64,000 nucleotides of DNA, from contig OZ025252.1 in assembly GCA_964019135.1 (NCBI GenBank), forward strand, positions 46,784,959 to 46,848,958, read 5' to 3'. This document shows positions 34,701 through 40,318 of the stretch, one piece after another. The notes under the pieces are model-generated. The model had not been told where the DNA came from and did not search any database. It worked only from the letters and a program-made list of their open reading frames with translations. The position numbers and the translations under genes were made by a program. The stretch comes from Arenicola marina. Lineage: Eukaryota; Annelida; Polychaeta; Arenicolidae. How positions within the stretch are numbered: the stretch's first letter is position 1; each line of letters starts with the position of its first letter.

Positions 34701-37049
34701 TCGTCTGCAGCATTGAATGGAAATATTTCCATAGTACAAGGTGTACAATACCATACCCTGTCTGTAGGATCAGTCTTGTTTATCATTGATAAACAATTTA
34801 TATGAGAGGTTAGTTTACAGATGCTACATGTAATCTGATAACAGTGAGGAAATACCTTTCTTTTGCAGATGGGACAACTAGGCTTATCTGTCATTAACAT
34901 TTAAAGTTTTTTCACCTTTTAACACATATGACTGGGAAACCTTACACCAGTAACATTGATTGAAATACATTTTGACATAACCAGTGCCTAAACTTACATG
35001 ATAATATTGATAAAAAATTATAGCCATGTAGATGACATAGGGCAAGAAGATATTCCCCCATGAACCTGAGTTAATATAGTGAATATAAAATATATATTTG
35101 AAGGGCAATGTTATAAAAAATGTGTAACAATGCATTTAAATAGGATATATATACAAAAGAAAAAAACGAAAAAACAGAAAAAAGAAAGCTAAATGTGCTA
35201 AATGCACGTACAACCACCTGGTGCCTGAGCAAGATGTTACAGCCCAGCGACTCGCACCAGCAAACCTGATAAACAAGAGTACATTATTAAAAAAATTAAT
35301 AAATAATTCCTAGGGTTGATAACAACTTATACTTATACCCAACCTTATCTTCGTATAGTTAAAGTAAACATGGCACATGATACATGTGAAATAGCATTGT
35401 TCGTATGACATAGGGTCTATGTAATTCCAAAGGGCTATGACATGTACTTTGTTAACCCATGAAGATATAGTATGTGGTATTTGAATGTGAGTTCAGGCTT
35501 AGTTACTGTAATTAACTAGATCAGTCAATCGGGTTTATAATTCTGAGACCATGGTTCTCTTTAACACTTTAACTGTTAATTGTTAATTATCTCATATTAC
35601 ATTGTATTACATTACATTATGGCTGACTTTGTCCTGGGACATGTAAGGCTGAGTCCAGGGCTTGTTCAATCAGCTGATAGCGCTTTACACCCAGTCGTGC
35701 ATCACTGATTTGAACACAGGACAAGAATGCTACAATGTTTGTGGCATTTCTTTTGTGGAGAAGGTATCTGATAAATTTGGATATCCCGCTGAGTCCATTG
35801 TCACTTCCACCTTCCTCGACAATGCCGGGTGAGTGTGGATCAGCCAACCGAAATGCTGCAACATTGTTTGTGGCCCCTGCCCTAACAGGGTCCTAACATT
35901 TAAATCTCTGTGATATTATTAAGATATTATTGGGAAGATGATGGTCGTGTTAACTAGTATAAATCTGATGGCCGCTAGAATCCTGTAATCTGACCCAAAA
36001 CCGCCCTTCGGCCTTTTCGATAGACAATCGTTACCATAGCTATATGGCGTAGAACAGTGACACATTACGTCACACATAAAAAAATTGTGGTTATTCATTT
36101 AAATGGCCCGCCTAGCCGCCTAGTTGCCTAGCTACGCGTGCCGTTTCTTGGTCATCATATACTGATATATACATACTTATATAGTGTAAAGAAGGCGAGT
36201 GGATCACAAAATGCGGGAAGGCTTGCCGCTTGTAAGCGCTAAACATTATACTACGAACGTCTTTGCGAATTAAACCAAAGCAGCAAGGACATGTTAAGGC
36301 TCAGCACATATGTGAGGTAGACTGCAACATAAATTCAACTCGTAATAATAGTAATAGCGCTAGTTTTGCAAGGCGTTAGACGTTTAATTGGTACCTTCGT
36401 CGAGGCGTAGCAGCCCTTCGTTTTCATTAATGAAAATTGACGGGCTGCTACAGCTTGATTTCGGGCCAGTAAAATTGCCTAACACCCCGCTAACTCGCGT
36501 TGTTTCTATATTATACGATTTTTGTGATACCGCCACGACATAATATTATGCATTATCTTCCTCGATATTGTCATTATATAATATTATTATTATTATTATT
36601 ATTACGCATTATTATATATATGTATTTCTTTGACATGAGTATTATGTCTGTAATATCACTACGTAATGGTTAATTAATTGCAGCTGAACATTTTACGGAG
36701 TGTCAACTACACGATGGGAGAGGTGCAGTACCCCCCTGAGGAAGGCCTACTGGTCGGTCTCCCCGTGGCGGCGGCCGTCATCTTGACTCTCGCTATAGTT
36801 GTCTCGGTGGCCATGGTCGTCACTAGAACGAAGAAAAAGGCAGCGCAGAGGAAAACCGCGAAGCGTATGGAAGAATGGATCGTGTTGCCAGCGCCGCCCT
36901 CTGACATCGCAGACAGCACCAGCAGTGACGACCCTGTCCCGATGCAGATTGACTATATTCGCCTGCAGCGGGAGCGTGGGCGCGAATTACGGCTGCAGCG
37001 GCATCTCCAGGCAATGCAGCAGGACTGGTCGTGGAAAGCTACCTCGTGA
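1413..37049 (+). CDS. Large SRCR/mucin/EGF/IPT type I membrane receptor (38 exons visible, 5' incomplete)
   Basis: This is one long receptor gene. Thirty-eight exons were placed by splice consensus and domain homology. Their phases match at every junction and total 6,643 nt, leaving one open frame of about 2,213 codons ending at TGA 37047-37049. The order is half an SRCR domain, 13 SRCR domains, Thr-rich stalk, microexon, EGF, GCC2/GCC3 module, EGF, calcium-binding EGF, IPT/TIG region, membrane span, and short tail with an ITIM-like motif. SRCR domains bind proteins or microbial ligands in known families, and IPT domains form stalks in plexins and MET. The tail has no kinase, so signalling through recruited SH2 proteins is an inference. 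Signal peptide and N-terminus are upstream of the window. Every SRCR domain is split over two exons (phase 2 inside, phase 1 between), which is the gene structure known for group A SRCR domains. An extra exon within 26084-27967 or upstream cannot be excluded. Confidence 0.85.
1625..3999. other. Intron of 2.4 kb
   Basis: There is no exon between the half SRCR domain and SRCR domain 1. It holds a MITE-like element (2094-2479), G and C runs (around 2168-2177 and 2310-2323), and otherwise unremarkable sequence. Confidence 0.5.
2094..2479. mobile_element. Candidate MITE with CAGGGGCG ends
   Basis: The left end CAGGGGCGGAACTAG pairs with a right end whose reverse complement is CAGGGGCGCGTCTAG. The interior is G/C-run-rich and non-coding. 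Related ends occur at 44400 and 44615, and single ends near 47130 and 55448. No clear target-site duplication was seen. Confidence 0.4.
4000..4849 (+). CDS. SRCR domain 1 (exons 4000-4111 and 4638-4849)
   Basis: Exon 1 (112 nt) follows ttttcag and encodes [19 protein letters not shown] through [14 protein letters not shown]. Exon 2 (212 nt) encodes [12 protein letters not shown], a CC pair, IWAADIDC and DVGVSCG, with donor gtaatg. All framework residues of the family are present. Confidence 0.88.
4850..5812. other. Intron between SRCR domains 1 and 2
   Basis: It is non-coding apart from chance open frames of about 100 codons with no recognisable domain. A G run lies at about 5605-5616. The 3' splice region is T-rich and ends gatacag. 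Confidence 0.5.
5813..6447 (+). CDS. SRCR domain 2 (exons 5813-5924 and 6236-6447)
   Basis: The first exon encodes [19 protein letters not shown] through [10 protein letters not shown]. The second encodes [27 protein letters not shown] and DVGVTCG. Lengths are 112 and 212 nt with the same phases as the other domains. Confidence 0.88.
6666..7225 (+). CDS. SRCR domain 3, divergent (exons 6666-6771 and 7029-7225)
   Basis: Both exons are shortened in multiples of three (106 and 197 nt), so the frame is kept. The Cys-Asp-Asp segment is replaced by CFSNW, the CC pair is missing ([11 protein letters not shown]), and the end reads YRGVRCG instead of DVGVSCG. This is the most divergent complete domain in the array. 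The splice signals are good, so it is probably still translated. Confidence 0.8.
7226..7947. other. Intron between SRCR domains 3 and 4
   Basis: AT-rich sequence without recognisable features. Confidence 0.45.
7948..9350 (+). CDS. SRCR domain 4 (exons 7948-8059 and 9139-9350), GC-AG intron
   Basis: The first exon encodes [19 protein letters not shown] through [10 protein letters not shown]. It ends at AA followed by gcaagt, so the intron starts with GC rather than GT. The exon length (112 nt) and phase require this site. The second exon encodes [32 protein letters not shown] and EDVSLVCD. The intervening intron (8060-9138) holds a C run near 8326-8337 and nothing else I recognise. Confidence 0.85.
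9702..10380 (+). CDS. SRCR domain 5 (exons 9702-9813 and 10175-10380)
   Basis: The first exon encodes [19 protein letters not shown] through [14 protein letters not shown]. The second (206 nt) encodes [20 protein letters not shown], then [11 protein letters not shown] and [12 protein letters not shown]. It belongs to the [11 protein letters not shown] subtype that alternates with the [11 protein letters not shown] subtype along the array. Confidence 0.86.
10521..11142 (+). CDS. SRCR domain 6 (exons 10521-10632 and 10928-11142)
   Basis: The exons encode [19 protein letters not shown] and [20 protein letters not shown], ending [10 protein letters not shown]. One extra Gly (CGGHYGDVG) makes the second exon 215 nt. 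Exons and introns closely resemble those of domain 8, showing tandem duplication. Confidence 0.88.
11143..12050. other. Intron between SRCR domains 6 and 7
   Basis: Both ends of this intron resemble the ends of the intron between domains 8 and 9 (14720-16756). The shared blocks are the start through GATGAGGATA (about 11318) and the last 200 bases (from CCCTCTCGGC near 11852). The minisatellite that fills the later copy is absent here. Confidence 0.65.
12051..12552 (+). CDS. SRCR domain 7 (exons 12051-12162 and 12335-12552)
   Basis: The exons encode [19 protein letters not shown] and [20 protein letters not shown], then [11 protein letters not shown] and [11 protein letters not shown]. The second exon is 218 nt, the same as in domain 9, its duplicate. 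Confidence 0.88.
12553..14037. other. Intron between SRCR domains 7 and 8
   Basis: It contains AGGTCA direct repeats (12702-12720 and 12982-12999). Open frames of 70-180 codons on both strands have no domain and look accidental. The last 80 bases match the intron before domain 6. Confidence 0.5.
14038..14719 (+). CDS. SRCR domain 8 (exons 14038-14149 and 14508-14719)
   Basis: The exons encode [19 protein letters not shown] and [20 protein letters not shown]. This is the duplicate of domain 6. The conserved Trp of PIWAD is Leu here (PILADNVNC), and CDDGF is CGDGF. Confidence 0.87.
14950..16440. repeat. Degenerate minisatellite of about 40-50 bp units
   Basis: Roughly 1.5 kb consists of diverged repeats built on 'aagtagaccctccaggtaat' followed by 'aagtctatacatcaagata'. 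Units vary in length and sequence, so this is an old array. It fills the intron between domains 8 and 9 and explains why this intron is longer than its duplicate at 11143-12050. Confidence 0.8.
16757..17257 (+). CDS. SRCR domain 9 (exons 16757-16868 and 17040-17257)
   Basis: The exons encode [19 protein letters not shown] and [20 protein letters not shown]. This is the duplicate of domain 7. The CC pair of domain 7 is changed to Gly-Pro ([10 protein letters not shown]). Confidence 0.88.
17567..18795 (+). CDS. SRCR domain 10 (exons 17567-17678 and 18584-18795)
   Basis: The first exon encodes [19 protein letters not shown], then [14 protein letters not shown]. The second encodes [30 protein letters not shown] and DVGVMCD. 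The 905-bp internal intron carries a small foldback element (18156-18237). Confidence 0.86.
18156..18237. mobile_element. 82-bp foldback element with 11-bp direct repeats
   Basis: The two arms (about 31 bases each, starting GCCCTGTCACATGGCCCA) are near-perfect inverted copies around a short loop. The direct repeat GGCTTCGGATA occurs on both sides (18145-18155 and 18238-18248), as expected for a target-site duplication. Mutator-like elements make duplications of 8-11 bp, so a MULE-type MITE is possible. Confidence 0.65.
18796..20365. other. Intron between SRCR domains 10 and 11
   Basis: It contains a low-complexity ATACCGG-rich patch (19180-19315), G/C runs and a repeat end 'ctggacgcgcccatg' (about 19451). 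A segment near 19655-19690 resembles the arm of an inverted repeat at 58745-58930. No exon was found. Confidence 0.5.
20366..20868 (+). CDS. SRCR domain 11 (exons 20366-20477 and 20663-20868)
   Basis: The first exon encodes [19 protein letters not shown], then [14 protein letters not shown]. The second (206 nt) encodes [31 protein letters not shown] and [11 protein letters not shown]. It lacks the CC pair. Confidence 0.87.
21149..21820 (+). CDS. SRCR domain 12 (exons 21149-21260 and 21615-21820)
   Basis: The exons encode [33 protein letters not shown], and [20 protein letters not shown], ending [11 protein letters not shown]. The donor of the second exon is gtgcag, which is weak, but the phase-1 end and length (206 nt) agree with domain 11. 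Confidence 0.86.
21850..22270. repeat. 17-bp minisatellite (GTCTTAACGTCAAAGAC)
   Basis: About eight near-perfect head-to-tail copies lie at 22059-22196, flanked by decayed copies over about 400 bp. Each unit junction forms GACGTC. It lies in the intron between SRCR domains 12 and 13. Confidence 0.85.
22440..23573 (+). CDS. SRCR domain 13 plus Thr-rich mucin-like stalk (exons 22440-22551 and 22912-23573)
   Basis: The first exon encodes [19 protein letters not shown], then [10 protein letters not shown]. The second starts [20 protein letters not shown], ends the SRCR domain at DVGVSC, and continues without an intron into a stalk of about 27 pentapeptides ([15 protein letters not shown]). The stalk is encoded by a 15-bp tandem repeat. 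Dense Thr suggests O-glycosylation. The exon ends at 23573 before gtcagc, in phase 1, and the frame would otherwise stop at 23597. A (TA)n microsatellite (about 22693-22722) is in the internal intron. Confidence 0.87.
23159..23563 (+). repeat. 15-bp coding minisatellite
   Basis: About 27 copies of a 15-bp unit (atggacaccacaacg and variants) encode the Thr-rich stalk. The interspersed MDITT and MATTT variants suggest higher-order 30- or 45-bp expansion. The complementary strand is also open but only gives a hydrophobic Val/Ser repeat and is not a gene. Confidence 0.9.
23850..23873 (+). CDS. 24-nt microexon (DYTTSSQT)
   Basis: A strong acceptor (ttctttcag) and a consensus donor (gtaagt) enclose 24 nt. 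It is phase 1 on both sides, so it adds or skips exactly eight residues without changing the frame. The Ser/Thr content extends the stalk. Confidence 0.7.
23874..24372. other. Intron between microexon and first EGF exon
   Basis: AT-rich sequence. No further exon with convincing splice sites was seen. Confidence 0.45.
24373..24489 (+). CDS. Exon: EGF-like domain 1
   Basis: It encodes [18 protein letters not shown], then [12 protein letters not shown] and ATCRG, with six Cys in EGF order. It is phase 1-1 and 117 nt, flanked by ttacag and gtaact. Confidence 0.8.
24807..24962 (+). CDS. Exon: GCC2/GCC3 (ephrin-receptor-like) Cys module
   Basis: It encodes [38 protein letters not shown] and QCR. 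The C-P-x-G-x and C-x2-C-P-x-G-x-Y/Q pattern is typical of the GCC2/GCC3 module found in ephrin receptors and SCUBE-like proteins. It is phase 1-1 and 156 nt, with donor gtgagt. Confidence 0.8.
25364..25480 (+). CDS. Exon: EGF-like domain 2
   Basis: It encodes [36 protein letters not shown]. Six Cys, phase 1-1, 117 nt. Confidence 0.8.
25958..26083 (+). CDS. Exon: calcium-binding EGF domain 3
   Basis: It encodes [20 protein letters not shown], then GGYECQCQ and GVNC. The D-I-D-E-C start and the N-T-P-G-G-Y-E segment are the calcium-binding and beta-hydroxylation signature of EGF_CA. Phase 1-1, 126 nt, donor gtaagt. Confidence 0.85.
26084..27967. other. Intron before the first IPT exon
   Basis: The block 26229-26372 resembles 25592-25745 after the previous EGF exon, so this part of the gene was duplicated with its flank. 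The right part is a Tigger/pogo remnant (27206-27943). No other exon was recognised. Confidence 0.5.
27206..27943 (+). mobile_element. Tigger/pogo-type (Tc1/mariner) non-autonomous DNA transposon
   Basis: The ends CAGTCAGACCCCGTTTATCC and the inverted GGATTAACGAGGTCTGACTG match in reverse complement apart from small changes, and a TA dinucleotide flanks both sides. A remnant at about 27553-27640 (+) reads [14 protein letters not shown] and HGEAGSANM, which resembles the CENP-B-type DNA-binding domain of Tigger transposases. It is 738 bp, internally deleted, and carries a C run at about 27829-27842. Confidence 0.8.
27968..28127 (+). CDS. Exon: IPT/TIG domain, first part
   Basis: It encodes [26 protein letters not shown] and YACPVWQ, the usual P-x-x-G-P-x-x-G-G-T-x-I-T-V-x-G-x-x-F start of an IPT/TIG domain. 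Phase 1 in, phase 2 out, 160 nt, donor gtgagt. The acceptor (attgtag) is 24 bp from a transposon end. Confidence 0.85.
28485..28658 (+). CDS. Exon: IPT/TIG domain 1 end and start of domain 2
   Basis: It encodes [33 protein letters not shown] and [17 protein letters not shown]. The last part matches the linker that starts the next IPT domain. The donor gtcagt at 28659 is chosen because only phase 2 joins to the next exon (GA+T gives Asp, then GGSTITVDG). Confidence 0.75.
29025..29166 (+). CDS. Exon: IPT/TIG domain 2, first part
   Basis: It encodes [20 protein letters not shown] and ends RKYFRE before gtaaga. Phase 2 in, phase 0 out, 142 nt. Confidence 0.75.
29370..29624 (+). CDS. Exon: plexin/MET-like IPT region
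   Basis: It encodes [17 protein letters not shown] at the start and [14 protein letters not shown] at the end. The C-x-V-x4-x-V-x-C-x-T-P pattern and the final L-x-L-Q step resemble the IPT strings of plexins. Phase 0-0, 85 codons, acceptor ctccgcag, donor gtaagt. Confidence 0.75.
29625..30975. other. Intron within the IPT region
   Basis: An open frame of 113 codons (29755-30096) has no recognised domain, and no splice pair would keep the gene's phase. I see no exon here. Confidence 0.45.
30976..31131 (+). CDS. Exon: last IPT/TIG domain, first part
   Basis: It encodes [38 protein letters not shown] and SKYHTIT. The V-x-I-G-x-G-x-C-x-I-T-x-x-x-x-x-x-I-x-C-x-x-P pattern is typical of the membrane-proximal IPT domain of plexins. 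Phase 0-0, 52 codons, donor gtaaga. Confidence 0.8.
31610..34414 (-). CDS. LINE ORF2: APE endonuclease and reverse transcriptase
   Basis: The frame is open from just after a TAG at 34417-34415 to TAA at 31610-31612, about 930 codons. Endonuclease motifs are [27 protein letters not shown] and TDHFPIFY. Reverse transcriptase motifs are [60 protein letters not shown] and the catalytic FADD box. These place it in the CR1/Jockey group. It has no start codon of its own where the frame opens, and the frame is the same as that of the PHD part upstream. Confidence 0.88.
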   Translation of the reverse strand, partial: NFSHFKCYLDNLGHDFTVYALSETWFNDVNEDLYGFDGYSAVNNYRSDRRGGGVSLFVKEGVNFTRRDELEVFDANMEALFIEIDKCATTNDKEVIIGVIYRPPDTHIESFNELLTEVLHKLVSEGKTIYLTGDFNINLLNNSTHRPTADFVNTMFSHSLMPTISKPTRVTSKTATLIDNIFTNESDIKSFQGIMYTDITDHFPIFYVSKHIEVDTHVKVCSKRKYSNENMEAFCNRLSEYNWGRVLECSNTQDAFTELHGAIGKFHKECLPVIVSKSKYKNRKPWLSSGLKKSIALKNKLYLRCKKTKNDTYMQEYKKYKNMLLITIRNAEKLYYQNLIKQNQNNLFKTWNTIKEVINRNKSRHTQTTFLSNGTALFDQNQVANGFNDFFVNIGKTLSKSIPKSKDSPLTFLPNTLVNNFFLDPVNEEEVRQVIGSLKNSSSGWDSLRAKTIKPAINTIIEPLTHVINMSFKEGHFPSELKLARVIPIFKGGNDKLFSNYRPISILPTFSKVFEQLMYKRLIGYINKYNLLYENQFGFRANHSTTLALVLLTDRIASAIDKGEFTLGVFLDFSKTFDTVNHEILLVKLERYGIRGVTLKWLDSYLDSRYQYVEYNHTKSSRSKINCGVPQGSTLGPLLFLIYINDIAQVSAKLFSILFADDSNFFISGKDIADMTSTLNSELEKIRYWLQLNKLTLNLGKTKFMIFKSPRKKITMQSEIVMAGEIITQVNTIKFLGVQLDSGLLWKDHVHYIKGKIARGLGILTKARKVFKSKTLRMLYYSFIFPYLSYVIELWGAAFESYFKPLNTLQKRAIRILYGAPKLAHTKPLFVSNNLLPLASLYEYKMLIFMYRQYHEIHPEIIKKMFVRNQDVHKYATRASNNLRAPQYRNNCMKMSVRNMGTRVFNKWFTRFNFLCSIHVFKRTGKSMLLKEIT
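34415..34900 (-). CDS. LINE N-terminal part with PHD zinc finger
   Basis: The ATG is at 34900. The first 60 residues hold a C4HC3 PHD finger ([25 protein letters not shown]). The frame ends MNIRSVQ then TAG, exactly where the endonuclease domain of related elements begins, and continues in the same frame as ORF2. It is either a full ORF broken by one nonsense codon or an ORF with stop readthrough. Confidence 0.75.
   Translation of the reverse strand: MLMTDKPSCPICKRKVFPHCYQITCSICKLTSHINCLSMINKTDPTDRVWYCTPCTMEIFPFNAADDDQVFKTSIASNTCNNLKISIEALEKYIFNPFELNEDVHLPLYNVDPDANFYREDSPALLNCNYYLEDGFNKTYQDQDLDNANFSIMRMNIRSVQ
34901..36683. other. Rest of the last intron
   Basis: It holds a minus-strand open frame of unknown origin (35617-35847, reading [20 protein letters not shown]), an AT-rich stretch, a hairpin at 36407-36451 with a 16-bp palindrome (TTTTCATTAATGAAAA), and an ATT repeat near 36580-36602. 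No exon of the receptor was recognised. Confidence 0.5.
36684..37049 (+). CDS. Last exon: end of IPT, transmembrane span and cytoplasmic tail with ITIM-like motif
   Basis: The acceptor is attgcag and the frame stops at TGA 37047-37049. It encodes [20 protein letters not shown], closing the IPT fold, then a hydrophobic span (about codons 21-47, [19 protein letters not shown]), a basic stop-transfer ([10 protein letters not shown]) and a tail of about 75 residues. The tail contains [12 protein letters not shown] and [18 protein letters not shown] (36948-36965) fits the ITIM consensus I/V-x-Y-x-x-L. The same two blocks recur in the minus-strand exon at 43478-43832. Confidence 0.88.
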   Translation: MNILRSVNYTMGEVQYPPEEGLLVGLPVAAAVILTLAIVVSVAMVVTRTKKKAAQRKTAKRMEEWIVLPAPPSDIADSTSSDDPVPMQIDYIRLQRERGRELRLQRHLQAMQQDWSWKATS

Positions 37050-37079
37050 AATGTGAGCGAAACAATCTGATACTTGCTG

Positions 37080-38125
37080 CATTGAGGCGTCAATCATCCA
37101 GGGATCTGCATCATTCATGCCGCAATCGTTTAGAGACATGCGCAACTGACTGATTAATTACCTGCGTAATTAATGTCTTAAACATCCAGGGACCTGAATA
37201 ACCCAAGCTTCAATCTTCCAGAGACCTGCATAAGTCAGACGGCAACCTTGTATGGACCTGCAAAACTGATGGCCCAATCATTCAGGGACCTGCACAATTC
37301 AGGCTTCAATCATCCAAGGACCTCAATAATTCAAGCTTCAGTCATCCAGGGACCTGCCTAATTCAGACCTTAATCATTATGGGATCTGTATAATTAATGC
37401 ATCAAGCATTCAGGGACCTGCATAATTCATCAATCATTCAGAATCTGCATAATTCGGACTTCAATCATCCTTGTCTGTGCATAATTTAGGCTTCAGTCAT
37501 CTAGGGATCTGCAAAGGCATTAGTGATCCAGAGATCTGCATAATTCAGATTTCAATCAACCATGAATCAGTCATCCAGGGACCTGCGTAATTCAGTCATT
37601 GATCACCATGGGATCTGCATAATTCAGGCTTCAATCATCCATGAATCTACACAATTCATGCATCCATCATCCACGGACCGGCATAATTCGGCATTAATCA
37701 TCCAGGATCTGCATAATTCAAAATTCAATAAACCCTGTCTGTGCATAATTAAGGCCTTAATCATCCAGAGATCTGCGTAGGATTCAATCATCAAAGGATC
37801 TGCACAATTTAGGCTTCAAACACCCATGGCTCTGCGCAAGTCATGCATCAATCATTCAGTGACCTACATAATTCAGGCATTAATCATCCAGGATCTGCAC
37901 AATTCTGACTTCAGCCATCAAAGGATCTACACAATTGAGGCGTCAATCCTCTCGGGGCCTGCATAATTCAGGCTTTAATCATCCAGGGATCTACATAATT
38001 CAGATTTCCATTATCCAAGAACCGGCAAAATTCAGCTTCAATCATGCAGTGATTGGCATAATTCAAGCTTCAATCTTCCAGTGATTTGCATAATTCAGGC
38101 TTCAATCATCTATTGACCTGCAACT
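37080..38125. repeat. Degenerate minisatellite just after the stop codon
   Basis: About 1 kb of diverged units of roughly 31-38 bp is built on 'atcatccagggatctgcata' plus 'attcaggcttca'. It begins 30 bp after the receptor stop codon and probably lies in the 3' UTR. A possible polyadenylation signal AATAAA follows at 38281-38286, and an earlier one lies within the array near 37727. Confidence 0.85.
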
Positions 38126-38286
38126 GCTGTGAGTGTTGCAAACATCGTAGAGAAATTACCATGACGTACAGATTACAAGGGGGCATATGGACATGTCAAT
38201 TCCGATCATAGTCAAAGTCAAATAGAAGGCAACCTCGGACATGACGGCTGCACATGGACTGCATGCGTATTTTTTGTATAAATAAA

Positions 38287-39732
38287 GGTTATAAAGGTAC
38301 CCGATGCTGAACATGGATTATCGATAACCGTATAACCAATTCTATGCAGGTACGAGACATAGAAAAGTGATCAGATATAAAATGTATACTCAAACTGCGA
38401 CTGGGCATGGGCCAATGCTGATTGCACTGGAACAAGATCCGAACGGAAGTGACATTAAAATGACGTTTTGTTCATTGGATTTAATGCATAAGGTATGTTT
38501 TTATAAGGTATGGCGTCTCATGTCCCTCACCAGTCTCTCTACAAATGCTTTGACTTATTGTCGGCAAATTATCGGATTCCTTATTTTGAATTTGAAAAGG
38601 GGTTTTATTCGAATACTGAAACGCTCTTATCGGGCATTATAAGGTTTAATTTATCTCGCTAACAACTGATTGCAGAAACATTTGTTAGGGTTATGGGTCA
38701 GGTCTTGGTGAAACATTCATCAGATGCATGTAAATCTAAAACAAAGACTCAACTAACGTAAATAAGCATCCACAAAACGACGTTTGCATAACCTTTTCCA
38801 AACGTCTCTGAACCGAGAATAAAACGTGTTTCTAGTTACCTGGGTATATCTACTATTTCTGCATTGCATTGCACATGAATAGTGAATAAAATAAAATTAA
38901 TCATCAACAAGGAATCGTTCTTTCTTACCTTGCGGTGGCGGGAATTCAACAATAAAATCAGCTCGAAAACACGTTGCGTTGTACGCGGAATGTGACATCT
39001 GACATTATTGACAGGCTTCGTGCATTTTGCGACATGATACTATAATCTGCACCTTACTAACGTAGATCTGATGTAGATACTGGACGTCTACTACCTATCT
39101 ACTTTACACGTAAGAGGCAACCACTGAAAATGCTGCTGACAAGAATTTGAAGAGAAATTGTTTAAGCAAGTTGCCAGTTTATTTATCGGGTCAGTCTGTC
39201 GGGAGTGCACAGGAGAAAATATATGACATGTCACTAGTGTACCTAGGAATACATAAATAACAAACATACCTGCAATAGATCCATTAGATACTTGCTACAT
39301 TCCGATGAAAACATAAAGACTTGGCAGTTTTGCACTGTATCGAGATTGATTAAAGCTTAGCATTATTGACCGACTACAGACCAGAGACACATAAACATAC
39401 TTGCCTGCATGTTAAAGAAATACTTAGGTACAATAAAAAAAAATCTTCGTGTAAAAAGCATTAGCAATTGATTATCTTCCGTTTCCCGAGAGAAGATAAG
39501 GATCTTAGAAGATGATTTTGGGCTGGGGTGTCCGTGTTTTTCATTTATTATTTATTTTGCGCAATTTATTATGATAACAAAATATTTTCATTCTTTAATA
39601 TATAACACATTGACATACAACAAACATATAAAACATACCACTAGGTATAATATTTATTTTAATTTTTTTATAATTACAATTACTGAACCCGATCCATATT
39701 AGGCACATTGATCTTATCTACACCGTGGTAGT
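38287..39732. other. Intergenic stretch without recognised features
   Basis: AT-rich sequence. One open frame of 91 codons (38367-38642, +) has no domain and no coding support. Confidence 0.45.
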
Positions 39733-40176
39733 ACCCAGCTAACAAAAAGTGGTTTTTAAAATGTTTTAAAAACGTTATTTTTAAGTTGTGAAAACATTTT
39801 TGGAAAATGTTTTAAAAACATCGATATGAAAAGTTTTTTAAATGTTTTAAAAATGACTTGCCACAACATTTTAAAAACGTTATGACGATATAAATAAGAG
39901 GTTTTGGCAACGTTTTAACGACATTGACAAAACGTTTTGGAAAACTTATTAACGACATCGATAAAACGTTTTGCTCACGCCACGAAAACATTGTCCACGA
40001 AATGATCCAGAAAAAAACTAGTCACTATATATAATCATCCTTTATTAGTAAACCGAAACAACAATACACACAGTACTGATGGGAACAGTACGAGGAGGTA
40101 GCCCTGAGTCAGCAGGGGGGGGGGGGGGAGTAGCCCAGGTTGGGGTAGTACCCCAAGTCAGGGAAGGAAGAAATGG

Positions 40177-40227
40177 TTAGTCTTCGTCAACCTGCGGCTG
40201 AGCTGCCCGAGCCTGCGGCACCTTGGC
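40177..40227 (-). CDS. Possible last exon of a transposon gene
   Basis: On the minus strand a good acceptor (gttttcag) is followed by AKVPQARAAQPQVDED and a TAA. AATAAA follows at 40046-40041. Only 16 codons are visible and upstream exons are not identified, so this is weak. Confidence 0.3.
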   Translation of the reverse strand, partial: AKVPQARAAQPQVDED

Positions 40228-40318
40228 CTGAAAACAAAGTCGAAGCAGAATATAAATATAATTATAATACATAAAATGATAGATGTATATCTATTCAAGT
40301 CGCCTTCCCCATGCATCA

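Larger units (their letters stand above)
31500..34900 (-). mobile_element. CR1/Jockey-type non-LTR retrotransposon, antisense in the last intron
   Basis: The element has a PHD-finger N-terminal region, an APE endonuclease and a reverse transcriptase on the minus strand inside intron 31132-36683. The 3' end is uncertain. After the stop at 31610 there are about 100 AT-rich bases and then a T-rich/C-rich low-complexity stretch (31480-31520). The long intact frame suggests a recent insertion. Confidence 0.85.

Noticed and set aside
35617..35847. Minus-strand frame of 76 codons reading [19 protein letters not shown]
   Set aside because: The composition looks protein-like but I recognise no family and no splice context, so it is mentioned only in the intron entry.
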